This document shows, piece by piece, positions 32,952-43,700 of a stretch of 64,000 bases of DNA (position 1 is the stretch's first letter; each line of letters opens with the position of its first letter). Both the position numbers and the translations under genes were made by a program. This stretch comes from Cytidiella melzeri. Taxonomy: Eukaryota > Basidiomycota > Agaricomycetes > Polyporales > Irpicaceae. The stretch is from contig JABYQR010000060.1 of assembly GCA_022592445.1 (NCBI GenBank), forward strand, positions 62,001 through 126,000. Reading direction: 5' to 3'. Under the pieces are notes generated by a model. It ran no database searches. It had not been told where the DNA came from and worked only from the letters and a program-made list of their open reading frames with translations.

Positions 32952-35850
32952 TTAGCTAGAAACCGTTGGCCCGTTGACAAAGAGCGGAAGGAGAAACGCA
33001 CCGAGGGGTGGCTTTCCATCGATTGTGAGGTTCGAGAGCGAGTTCTTGATGTCAGTACTTCAGTACCGGAGCTGAGGCGTGAGGTAGCGGGACAAGCTGA
33101 AGTTTGCGATATAAGTTGCGGTACTAGTTGGACCGCCTGGGTGCTTTGTAGGTGAGGCAAAGTCGGCCGTACCGGTCCTGTTCTGTTAGGTAGGTGATCC
33201 TAGCAAGAGTGAGATAAAATCAATAGTTTTTCTCCAATTTCTATCACGGCAGTACCTCTGAATACGAAAGAGATCGTGGCTGCCAGACTCCAGTATACGA
33301 GCCCAGATCATCGGCGTGCACCTGCGTGCACGATCACGTGTATTTGGCGTCTATATGCAGACGCGTTCTCGCGACCAGAGTCGCGTCTCTCCTTTTTACA
33401 AGTTGACCACCATGAACACCGTCTTTTGACTTGTGTATGCGCCCCAGTTCAAGAGACTTCTTCGCCCTGTATGCACTCACGCATCGATTGCGGTCCGACA
33501 CGCCCAAGCAGCATGGTTGAAAGCTGTGCATTGGCAACCTCGCAGCTCGCTACCTGTTCAATCGAGTACACGGTTGTTGGACCCTAAACGAACAGCTGTG
33601 ACACCACATGGACTTTCGTGTACGTGGAATACACCGCAACTCACATGACTGTACAAGGTACCGCTGACGGCTGACAGGTTTACTGCATTAGAGCACGTTG
33701 ACATCGTCAGGGTGTGCAGGGACTGGAAAAATATCCACCTCCGAAGCTGGTACCTCCACATCGCGTCCTCGGTGCCTTTTCCTGCACTCTGTAGGGAGTA
33801 CCAAGGGCTCGAACGATCTTTTTCTCGCCTTCGTTCCGGTCGCTCCATTGACCGGTATACAGCTGCCTTGTGGATGTGTGGATGCTACGACCTGTCTGTC
33901 TCCCGTGATCCTCGGGACTTGTCGCTTTCACGTTCCCGCGTGAGGCATGTTACAAGCACCTATACAGTTCGTTCCGGAGTACGCGACGAAGAGCTGATCG
34001 CCTGGGACTTCGAAACTGGAGTGCAGAGATGAAAGCACGATTTGGCAATCTGTGGTACACTTCGGGAAGCTCGAGCGGTGAGTAGTTTATCCGTACTCAA
34101 TCTACGCGATAGATTGGTGACTTGTCGGAATAGTGCCTAATGGTTGGTGTGAACTTGCTATATTGCTACAACAGGAGCAAGATGGTTTTGCATGTCGATG
34201 GCGTTGAACCCGCTTCATTCCAAGGGGCTTGGACCCGCGCGTTCCGTCCACCTATACAGTGTCGCGCGCTCGGCAACTTACGTTTCAGCTCGTGAAGCAA
34301 ACCTTTACAAAGTCAAACCCTTTAAACATCAGTGACACGCGGGCATGCTCGAAGATCTGCGTAGACTCATAAGGTAAGCTCAGTCATGTCCTTTTCAACT
34401 ATTCTCTACAATTATTTACAATCAGATCCTGCCACGCGGATCGTTACAACCATCGTCGTCATGTTTGACGAAACCTCACACTATCGCGGCATGTTACTCA
34501 TGGCAAGACGTTAAAGTTCAGTTTAGCAGATTCTGGCAACTTGTTCCTGCATATGTCCAGTCCGCGAAAGAGTCCGCGACGTGCCTTTCGCATGGCTCGT
34601 TCTGGGAGCCAATGAGGACATTCGAAATCCTCAAAGCCTCCGTCCAGGGTGCATCCAGCTGACTACTCGATATCCCCAGTTGCTTCCCTGCTTCGCTGAC
34701 GCGGGTTTGGGGGCAACATGGTCAGGACAGTGTTCACCTCATCTGGAGCAATCAGGCTGCTGCACGGCGAGATGTATGTGATCGACGCCACCGGTCGGAA
34801 GCATCGTCACGGCAGAGTCCAGGCATAGCGCGTTTACTACGCCCGGTGTTCATTCAACCTACCCTGTTGAGAAAGTGCAGATAGCTGATCGGTGATTAGA
34901 TTTCTGTCATTTAGGTAGTCGAGGCGCTGGGAAAGGCGACGTGCGATGCTTAACGCAAAGCTCAAACCCCCTCCGGGATCCGTCGCTGCGGTGTCCACTT
35001 CCCTGCTAAAGGCATGGACTTGCAAGCACGGACGTTTTAGACGGCCGGATGAGGGATAGCTCGGTCGAACGCTGAGTCTGGGGTGGTCTTTCGGTTATGT
35101 GGACGTCCATCGATGGGAGAAGATGAATGATATAGATGGTCTTCAAAGTCAATCGACCCCGCGCTCCTCATGATTTACACCTGTCCACCCCCTCGCCTCG
35201 CGAGCTTGTTTCATTTTCTGGGGTGCTTGTGTTCTGTGTCCGCCTATCCGTGGCCAGTCGAACCTTCGGCGGCGAATGAACGAGCTCGATCCGTCGCCTC
35301 GCCTCTGCCCGTGGCCTTATCGTTCAATTCACCACAACAGCACACTCCCTTGCCTCGCATAGCCCTTGCTTATCCGGAGACTTGAAGAGGGACTAGACTT
35401 TGCGTCATACCTATGCTCGAGCTATGTCTCATGATGCACTGAAGTACCCGTGCGTGTCTTGCCTGCTTGCAATCTGACCACTCTCGGCAGATCTGCAAAA
35501 GCTATGGTGCTCCACGTATGAACAGCACGGAAGAGCACGCTGAATATGCTCGAGCGCCCCGCGTGCGTGGTTTTGATTTCGGAAACTTTGTGGCTTGTAG
35601 TTTTTTTTCTTTACATCCGGGGAGGCTGAGGGATCGATAGCCTCTTTGCAAGGCTCAGGCCATCGACAATCGATTAGGAAACGGCTCCTCCTCTCTCTTG
35701 CACAGATCGGCGTGTCTGACGCCAGATCGGATCAAGATCCGTACTCCGCTTACTTATAAGTGCCACAATCCTCATTCCTTGCCCAACCGCCAGTGCCCTC
35801 CTCGTCCATTTGTCGTCGTCGTCGTCCACGTACTTTTTGAGCTCTTCATC
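32952..35850. other. 2.9-kb region without a convincing gene
   Basis: Many short overlapping ORFs on both strands, none with a family motif. Fragments such as EELIAWDFETGVQR near 34000 are faintly WD40-like, and MIYTCPPPRLASL at 35170 starts with a hydrophobic stretch that could be a signal peptide. Neither is supported by flanking exons. It may be a decayed gene, a long promoter region for FKBP12, or non-coding RNA territory. Confidence 0.35.
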
Positions 35851-36475
35851 ATGGTACGGCTGCTCTACTTCTCATTCTCGCCATGTTTTGCTTGCTTGAC
35901 TGATTCGTTTTCTCTGATGCTAGGGTGTCACTGTTGATATCATCTCGCAGGGCGATGGCCAGAACTTCCCAAAGAAAGGCGGTACGTCTTTGTTTCTCCC
36001 TTCCGGTGGTACGGTTCTGACGACGCTTCGGTTGGATCAGACAAGGTCTCGATCCACTATGTCGGCAAGCTGCTGGACGGCACGCAGTTCGACTCTAGTA
36101 GGGAGCGGTACGTGATCGTTGCATCCAGCCCAAGACATGTTGTGTAATGCGCGAGCATCGTAGTGGCTCTCCCTTTGAGACAAAGATTGGTGTCGGCAAA
36201 GTCATCAAGGGGTGGGACGAGGGTGCGTACAGGCTGTTGTGTCCTGCCAAGGTGTTGCTGACGTACGTGGTGTTCCTAGGAGTCCCCCAGCTGTCTGTCG
36301 GATCGAAGGCAATATTGACCGCCACACCAGACTATGTGAGCCCACATACGTCATGCGTGATAACCCTGTTCTAACTCACAAATGACCCCAGGCTTATGGT
36401 GAACGTGGGTTCCCGCCGGTCATCCCTCCAAATTCGACTCTCAAGTTTGAAGTCGAGCTGCTCAAGATCAACTGA
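35851..36475 (+). CDS. FPR1: FK506-binding protein FKBP12, peptidyl-prolyl isomerase
   Basis: Six coding exons: 35851-35853, 35924-35981, 36041-36107, 36164-36222, 36280-36335 and 36392-36475. They add to 327 nt, giving 108 residues, the normal FKBP12 size. The first coding exon is just the ATG. Pocket residues are all present: Tyr27, Phe37, Asp38, Phe47, Val56, Ile57, Trp60, Tyr83 and Phe100 ([34 protein letters not shown]). It is a cytosolic proline isomerase and the receptor through which FK506 and rapamycin act on calcineurin and TOR in fungi. Confidence 0.95.
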
Positions 36476-36838
36476 GGTCGCATTTCCCATTCTTTTGACT
36501 GTCTTCCACACGCATTTGCATTACCTTTTTTTGTCTCCTCTCTCTCCCTCTCTGTACCATGTGTAAACCTGTGCATTACTGAGCATGTTGTGGGTGCCCC
36601 TTCACGCACTTGGGTCTGTCAGAAACACGGCGGTTGGACATCGCATCGATAGATAACGGGCAATCGATTGTATGTTATCCGTTGTATGATCATCAACGTC
36701 GTCAGAGACTCGGATGTATAATGAATGATATACTAGCTAAAAGTACTCTGGGCCCATATGTTCGTTCTTTCAGATTTCAACACGGACTACAGACACCGCT
36801 GATTTCCATGTGACTGCTATAGTCGTTACGTGTCGCGT
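36476..36838. other. Convergent gap between FKBP12 and the split coiled-coil gene
   Basis: Contains the 3' ends of both transcription units; no further feature seen. Confidence 0.5.
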
Positions 36839-37253
36839 TCACCCTGCCTCCCGCCGCTTTCCCTCGCGAATCTGGCGTATGGCGCGCACAACCTGAGCAT
36901 CTTGCATCTCGCGCACACCTAGAGCGAGAGATGGCGTTCAGATAAATGACAAATCTTCTAGAATGAGGAAGTATACGTACCTTGTACGAACCGTCTCACA
37001 CATTCTTCCCTCTCTTCTCCCCGCGCCTTCACTTCCTCCAACAAACGCCTCATCCGATCATCATCTGCATTTCCCGGGGGAGGGGTCAACAATAAAGTAC
37101 TTGGTGAGCAAATGATGATATTTTTTTTCTTTTCATTCCGGCGTACGCCTATAATACTGAAACCACTTTACTTTACACTTACCTACTCGCAGCTGCTCTT
37201 CATGCCGACGGACGAGGCGCTCCGTCAGTCTGTCCAGCGTATCTCGTAGATCT

Positions 37254-37265
37254 TGGCGCCGAGTG
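37254..37265 (+). repeat. LINE target-site duplication, left copy
   Basis: TGGCGCCGAGTG (a thirteenth base T is ambiguous with the tail) is repeated at 43323-43334 on the far side of the LINE. Confidence 0.9.
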
Positions 37266-37288
37266 TTTTTTTTTTTTTTTTTTTTTTT
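37266..37288 (-). repeat. Poly-A tail of the LINE
   Basis: 23 T on the plus strand, directly beside the left target duplication; it marks the 3' end of the retrotransposed RNA. Confidence 0.92.
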
Positions 37289-37414
37289 GAATCAATGATA
37301 TTAAACGTCGGCGAAGCCAGGGACGATACAAAACCTAGAACTATACACATAGTAACGTACGCGTAACAGGAAGACTTGGGTGTCTAGACGCGCGAAACGC
37401 GCAGGGAGTGTACA

Positions 37415-40400
37415 CTACCACATCATTGACTGTTCGATATTGGCGGGAGCGTGATCGAATGTAAATGCAAGAGGGTTTTCAAGTAAAAAGGAATAAAGAG
37501 CAGGGTCAGGGTCAGCAGAGTTCTTGAGGAACTCCAGAAAGTTGCGTCGCGGCCGGCGATACCGAGTACATTGGTTGAGGATGTGCATGCGCGATTGTAA
37601 GATGTTGCATTGGTCGCATCGAGTGGCCTCGGTAGGGAAGAATCGAGATCGGTACTCTCCAGTGGGTGCGTGGTTGAGAATGGCTCGAGCTGCCCGAGCG
37701 GCCAGCGCGTTGGTGGTGAAGCGGGTGAGAAACTTTCCGCCTTTGTGAGTATTGGGGGCGAGCGGTCGTCGTCCACAAAGGAAGTTGTGGCCTCGGTATG
37801 CGGGTTGTTGGCACATGTTCGCCCACGCAGCGGCTGCGCGAATCTTAGCCGTTTTCCTGGTCCATGCGACCGAGGTGAATGGTATAGGGTTGGGGTTTTC
37901 CAGAGCCTCTCGGGCCTGCTGGTCCACCGACTCGTTTTGTTCAATGCCCACGTGTCCCGGACACCAATGAAGGTGAAGGTGTGCTGCGGGATTAAGAGAG
38001 AACCATGCGCGTAGTCGACTGGTGATACTGATGGATATGGCTTGGGCAGAGTGCGGTTTGACCTTGAGGAGAGTGGTTATAGCGGATTCGCTATCGCAGA
38101 AGATGTGGAGGTCGGTGGTGGTGGTGTTAATGCCGCGCGCGATGCAAGCGGCTAAGGCTAAGATTTCGGCGTCGAAAGACGTGGCGTTGGAGTATGTGAA
38201 TGCCATGGATGCAACAAGAGCCCTTCCAACGTACAAGCGGTATGCGGCGGCGGCAACGTCCGGAGTCCCTGTGCGTGCTGACCCATCCGAGAAGGCGAAG
38301 GTAGTTAATGGGGAGGTGGCTAAACGGCTGATGAACGACTGTTTATTTTCTAACCAAGGTTTAAAAGCGTCAGAAGATTTCTTAGGATGATCAAGAATGA
38401 AAGAAATGCGTGATTCGAAAATGTCTATTACTCTATTTCCGGGTTGTAGTTCGGGGTGCAAATGGCTGATAGGTTCGAGATTGGGTGTGGCGGCTTGCTG
38501 ATGGATTTGAAGTGGTAGGTGCGAGTGAGGAAGGATGTTGTGGACGGGGAATCTGATGGAGTGGGATGTGTTGCGATTCGATTTGGGAGTGGCAGCGATG
38601 GTGACAAGATGGCTTGGGGGGAGGCATTGAGTGCGAAGGACGGATATGTCGAAGATTTTTCGGAGGTGGAGGCGGATCGGAAGGAGGCCAGCAAGGATCT
38701 CCATCCCACCAATGGGGGATGTGCGAAATGCGCCCAGTATCCACCTTGCGGCGGCCGACTGGGCTTGTGAGAGGGTGGAGATGAGAGTTTTTTGAGGTTT
38801 ACGAGGGTTGAACCAGAGGCGAAATCCGTATGTGAGGATGGGGCGGACACAGGAAATGTACAGAAGGCGCTTTTGTGCTGGAGCGAGGCCGCGGTTGGAG
38901 TTCCCCAGCATGGGGTATCCTCGTACCGTGCTGAGGGCCTTTGTGGCGTAGAAGCGTACGTGATACTTGAAATTCAAATGGGAATCGAAGAAGAAGCCGA
39001 GATAACGCCAAATGTGTTTGGGGAAGAGAGTGACCGAAGAATCATCAATGGAAACGGAAAGGGGGGGTAAAGGTCCATGATATCTAGGAAGAGGGAAATG
39101 GGCGAGTTCGAGTTTATCTAGTTCAAGAATAATGCCTATGCGAGCGAAGATCTTTGTGATGCTGAGGTATAGGTTTTTGAGGATAAAAACGTTTGTTCCA
39201 AGAGAGTCTGAGGAAATGGCGAGGGTACCGTCGTCAACAAAGAATAAGAGTAGAAGACGTAAAATGGAACTTGGAGTGGGTAGAAGTTTAGAGATTGCGA
39301 AGAGCGCAGGTGTGATGGCTAGCGCTGAGAAAGGAGGGGAGAGGCATGAGCCCTGGCCTACTCCAACGGTGCAGTTCACCGGGCCAGACAGTTTCTCTGC
39401 CCACCGGAACTGGGTGGTGCGATTGGAGAGGTACGCGGCCACAAGTTCGCATAGCGAGGAGTGGAACCCTAGTCGTCGGAGAATGGCGATCAGTAACTGA
39501 TGGTTTATAGAAGGGAAAAATTGCGCTATATCCATGGCGAGACATGATGAGTGCAGACCGGCCGCTCGAGCAGCCCGAAGGTGATGCACGAGAAGAAGGC
39601 CCGCATCGTCTGTGGAATGGTGACGGACTCCTCCACATTGAGAGGGGTGTAGGAGTTGGAATCGCACGCAGTCGTATTGCATGCGATTGGCGATCATCTT
39701 TTCCATGAGTTTGCCCATGCAGCTCAGGAGGACAATCGGGCGATATGCCTTCAGCACCGAGTAGTCCGTCTTCTTGGGCTTCGGAATGACAACCGTGATT
39801 GAAGACTTGAACTGTGAGGGCCAAAAACCATAAGTGATGCATGCGTTAAAAACGGATAGGATGTACGCTTCAATTTCCTGATCAGCCATGAGGGTCTTGA
39901 TCATTGACCAAGTAAGGTGGTCTGGGCCCGGTGCTGAGCGAGACGAGGTTGTTGCCAAACATTCCTTCAATTCCTGTCGCGAGAAGGGGGGGAAAGGTCG
40001 TTCGTCTCGCTGTTCGAGAACCTCGACAATGGACAAGTCGACTGGGCGGTCTTGCGCTGAGTAGAACTGATTGGAGCACCCCCTCACGAACTCGTCAAAA
40101 GAGGAGAGAGTGGTTCCGTCGCTTCCCTTGATGTGGGACAACGTTGAGATGGGCCGCGGTTTGGTCCAGGCGGTGAGGTCCCATACGCGTTTTTTCGCCG
40201 CCATGTCGGCAATGACGCTGTCGAAGTGCTGGCGTTTGGCCTTTCGTACTGCTCAAAAGAATGCCCATCGGTCTTCCTGTAGGCCAGAATGGCGGAACAC
40301 TCTGAGTGCTTCGCGGCACTCCTCGTTCCACCATGGTTTTGAGTGGCTCGAGATGCGCGGTTTGGTCGCGTGTTTGTTGAAAGCTTCCTGTATGGAGTCG

Positions 40401-41281
40401 AAAAAGAGGGCAAGTGATCGTTCAAGGTCTTCAGAAGATGAAAGAGAGTCGTTGACGCGCGAATGTGCAGCGTCAAGGATGGTAATGATGAACTCAGTCT
40501 CCGCGTCTGAGTTGGGTGTGATGCGCGGGGTGGCGATGTGCTCAGGAACAGTGGGAATGTCGATGGCAAGGACAGCATGGTCCGACCCCATGCGCATGTC
40601 AGTATCAACTGTGAGAGCCGTGAGCGGGTTATTGACCATCGCGGAATCAATCCACGCCAGATCAATCACCGAGGGTGTAAACCCGCGCCAATGCGGGAAG
40701 TGCGTATGGACGTCTGGTGCGTTCAGCAAGGACACGCCAATGTCCGGCATGAAGTCGATGAGGTCCTGTGCATGGCGCTCGTCTCGTCGTCCTGACTCCC
40801 AAAGCATGTGATGGAGATTGAAGTCGCCTGCTACCAGAGTGAATGCGGGAAGGCGATGCGTGGCGAGAAGAGTGTGAGTGGCGTCGTGGGTGTCGGGATG
40901 ACTGTATACATTGAGGAAGAACCGCTCCTCGTGGCCGAAGGTGAGAGAGAAGCATAAGAGGTGGGGGTGTGAAATTATATCATGTCGTGTGCGCGGGTTG
41001 GATCCAGCCCACCTGCGATTGACATAGCAGGCTACCCTAGCCTGTCGGATGTCAGTGACTTCGAGAAGAAGCCAGTCTGCGGACTGTGCTTGCGTCCCAA
41101 AATACTTGTCGCCCTGGGGGTTAGTAGAGGAGGGGGTTCGTTTCAGAACCGAGTACGAAGGTTCTTGAATGAAGATGGCGTCAGCTCGAATAAAGTGCTG
41201 CAGCACTGCTGCGGTGTTATTAGCTGTATGATTCGCATTAAAAGAAATTACCCTGAATATACTCTGTGTTTCTGTGGTCAT
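37415..41281 (-). CDS. LINE ORF2: endonuclease, reverse transcriptase and RNase H, interrupted by one TGA
   Basis: The frame from ATG 41281 encodes an AP-endonuclease domain (FRVISFNANHT, AIFIQEPSY, VAGDFNLHH, GSDHAVLAIDI). A TGA sits at 40255-40253 and the same frame then continues without shift (AVRKAKRQHFDSV) into the reverse transcriptase (YRPIVLLSCMGKLMEK, LAMDIAQFFPSI, GVGQGSCLSPP, LLFFVDDGTLA). RNase H follows (AFSDGSA, FDAEILAL, IFCDSESA, HWCPGHVGIEQNESVDQQA) and a terminal CDQC...H...C. The stop is in the linker between endonuclease and RT and replaces what should be a sense codon; a C-to-T change of CGA is the simplest explanation. Starts 10 bases after the ORF1 stop. Confidence 0.9.
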
Positions 41282-41291
41282 CTTGGAAGTG

Positions 41292-43127
41292 CTACGTCAT
41301 TCTGCCGAGGCTAGGGCCTTGTCGGCCCATGCCAATGCGTGTAGTTCGCCTGGTCTGTGGGACCTGGCGTGAGTCGATGTGTGGAGCTCGACGGGTTGGT
41401 TGCGTGGCCGGTTGGTGGTTCTGAATCCACTCACGGTCACGGCGGTGCTGGAAGAATGAGCAGTCAGCGGAATCCGCTCGGTGAGGCTTACCGCAGTTAA
41501 AGCACTTGGTGGGCGCGAGGGGCGCCAGGTGCTCGTGGTTGCGCTCATCATGAGGTTGTGCGCACATAGGGCATCTCACCACCTGTGAGCGGCATATGTC
41601 AGCAGGGTGACCCCATCGCTGACAAATTGCGCAGCGCGGGACCGCTGGTCGGAAGTTCTGCACCTGGATAGCCCGGCAAGTGGCCCCATTCAGGTACACC
41701 ACCTGGCGCATAATCTGTCGCATATATCGCGAGGTCGAGCTGTCATAAAAGTCAGCAAACACAGTTCCGTAGGATGACCCTTCAGTGATCTGAATGCGGG
41801 GGTTACCAATCATTGTGACTCCCTCCCATGCGTATTGACTCAGGAGGGCATTCTTAATCTGTTGGACAGACTCATCAGATGATGCAGTAGCTGGATCAGA
41901 AAATGGAACGCGACGGTAAAGTATACCGTTGCGGAAACGGAACTTGGAGCATATTGGGGTGGCCCCGCTCAGGCCCTTGCATGCTCTCCAGAAAGATTCT
42001 ATGACCGCCTCCATGCCTTCGCAGGGCGATGTGCGGAACTGTAGCTGCAGGGCGTTATTGATCCACCGCACAAAGAGAACACCAGGGGCGTCATGAGGGA
42101 GTTGTCCCGTCATCTTCGCCTCTTTGTAGACGATCGAGAACGTACTCAGAAGCTGTAAATCGTTAGAAATCTCCGAAACGTTGACTGTACCGCTCAAGGG
42201 TTTCACCGTGATAACCTTCGACGCGTTGCGAGGGGCGTGCCGCGGTATAGCACGATTGCTGGGAGGAGCCGGCACCAGCTTGGTGGCCATGGTGAGTACC
42301 GCTTCTGCTGGAGCGTTGGGCATGGCGGAGGCGAGGGCGGAGGTGATGTTGAAGAGAGTGTTGGCCGGGCGAGATTTGGCCACTTGTGCGTACGAGGGAG
42401 CCGGTCGGTTAGCAGTGGGAATGGGAGGGGGCTTGTGAGCCGGGGCGAAAGGGAGTGTGGTCTGGACGGTGTGGTGCGTGGGTACACCCCCTACTCGGAA
42501 GGGGCGTTGGGTGGTACCCAGCGCGTGTGCAGGGCGCAGTGTCTGTGGAGTGTATTGGGGAGATGAGATGGTCGGAGGAGCGGCTACGGCTGAGATGTTG
42601 CGAGGAGACGGGGCGGTGACCGAGCGTTGGATGGAGAGTTCGTCATCAACAGTGTTATTCCACTGGTTGACGAGGCTTCGCAGGTTGTTGAAGATGGGTA
42701 GGATGGTATTGTCAAAGGCCTTGGGTTGCCTTGCGAGGTCGCGGATGCGGTGCATGACCATCGGTTCGGTCAAGAAGGCTGCGAGAGTGGAGAGGGTGGC
42801 AGCAAATACCGGGAGGGACTCACTGATCTGACTCTCACTTTCGTACGGCAAGAATGCGTTGTAAGGAGCCTCGGGGGAGACATCGTCCCCCCACAGATCT
42901 GCGTCCTCTTCAATGGAGGTCAGTCCAGATTGGTCTGGTTGAGGGGGTTGAGGGGCGAAGTTGGTTGGAGGGATGTGGGGCGGATTATAATATGGGACAG
43001 AGGCTGCCCCAGGGGCTATCGGCTGATTAAACTCAGCTGAAGTGTCTGCAGGCGGCTGGGTAAGATATTCGAGAGACTGTTGAGACGGGGGTAAAGTCAT
43101 GTCTGCGTCTGGTGAAGCGCCAGACAT
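41292..43127 (-). CDS. LINE ORF1: Gag-like nucleic-acid-binding protein
   Basis: 611 residues from MSGASPDADM. The long Pro/Ala/Ser-rich N-terminal half is followed by a globular region. CCHC-type knuckles are near the C-terminus (CAICQRWGHPADIC, CPMCAQPHDERNH, CFNCGKPHRADSADC). Such proteins bind the element RNA. The stop lies 10 nt before the ORF2 start, so reinitiation could produce ORF2. Confidence 0.88.
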   Translation of the reverse strand: MSGASPDADMTLPPSQQSLEYLTQPPADTSAEFNQPIAPGAASVPYYNPPHIPPTNFAPQPPQPDQSGLTSIEEDADLWGDDVSPEAPYNAFLPYESESQISESLPVFAATLSTLAAFLTEPMVMHRIRDLARQPKAFDNTILPIFNNLRSLVNQWNNTVDDELSIQRSVTAPSPRNISAVAAPPTISSPQYTPQTLRPAHALGTTQRPFRVGGVPTHHTVQTTLPFAPAHKPPPIPTANRPAPSYAQVAKSRPANTLFNITSALASAMPNAPAEAVLTMATKLVPAPPSNRAIPRHAPRNASKVITVKPLSGTVNVSEISNDLQLLSTFSIVYKEAKMTGQLPHDAPGVLFVRWINNALQLQFRTSPCEGMEAVIESFWRACKGLSGATPICSKFRFRNGILYRRVPFSDPATASSDESVQQIKNALLSQYAWEGVTMIGNPRIQITEGSSYGTVFADFYDSSTSRYMRQIMRQVVYLNGATCRAIQVQNFRPAVPRCAICQRWGHPADICRSQVVRCPMCAQPHDERNHEHLAPLAPTKCFNCGKPHRADSADCSFFQHRRDREWIQNHQPATQPTRRAPHIDSRQVPQTRRTTRIGMGRQGPSLGRMT

Positions 43128-43322
43128 GATGTATTAACGGGGTCCAAGACTTTAAAGGGATGAGCTAATAACGCGAGACTTAAGAAATAGAGGTATGATT
43201 AGGGTAGTATAAGAGGAACACGAGCGATTAAGGGGGAGGGGAGGGGAATGGTGGCGAGGAAAGCGTTATGCTTAAGCGTGGGAATCTTCCGGGTGGTGGT
43301 GGTACGGGTTCAAGAAGCGGCG
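43128..43322 (-). other. 5' untranslated region of the LINE
   Basis: About 195 bp from the ORF1 start to the right target duplication. It should contain the internal promoter. No specific element recognised. Confidence 0.6.
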
Positions 43323-43334
43323 TGGCGCCGAGTG
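43323..43334 (+). repeat. LINE target-site duplication, right copy
   Basis: Matches 37254-37265; host exon sequence resumes here. Confidence 0.9.
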
Positions 43335-43700
43335 TCACATGCGGCCTGAGCGTGCCGTTCGTCTTCCATCAGGGAACAAGTCCGCCGCTACGGGAAGCTA
43401 CGTAGCAGTTGCAACAGTCGTAGTTATCGTAGACAAGTACCCTATCCTGGAGCGCTACGGATCACACCCCCAACTCCGTAGCACTCCGTACCATGTACTG
43501 TGTAGCACCGTAGCATTCCGTAGCATTGTGTAGAGTTGTCGCTGCTCCGTAGTACTGGTAATGTAGCTCCTGTAGCTCTCGTAATGCATGTTTCTGGCAG
43601 ACAATTGGTATTCCATCGCGAACAAATCAATAACATTAGCTAAACTAGTATGAAGTTATGGTACCCGACTGGTACCGGTTACTGGGGTATCCGTCAACAT

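Larger units (their letters stand above)
37266..43322 (-). mobile_element. Full-length non-LTR retrotransposon (LINE, Tad/I-like with RNase H)
   Basis: A 6.06-kb minus-strand element flanked by a 12-13 bp duplication and ending in a 23-base A tail (T run 37266-37288 on the plus strand). ORF1 carries zinc knuckles. ORF2 carries an AP endonuclease, a reverse transcriptase, RNase H and a C-terminal Cys-rich motif. That domain set fits the Tad/I group of fungal LINEs. The only lesion I see is one in-frame TGA in ORF2. Confidence 0.92.

Noticed and set aside
33712..34032. Faint WD40-like end (LIAWDFETG)
   Set aside because: A single short match without the repeats before it; not enough for a gene call.
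35170..35385. Small secreted peptide candidate with a hydrophobic N-terminus
   Set aside because: No family, no supporting exon and a Pro/Ala composition typical of chance frames; noted only as part of the unexplained region.
38022..38390. Several 100-codon ORFs on the plus strand across the LINE
   Set aside because: All are antisense to conserved RT and RNase H blocks; GC-rich coding DNA leaves the opposite frames open.
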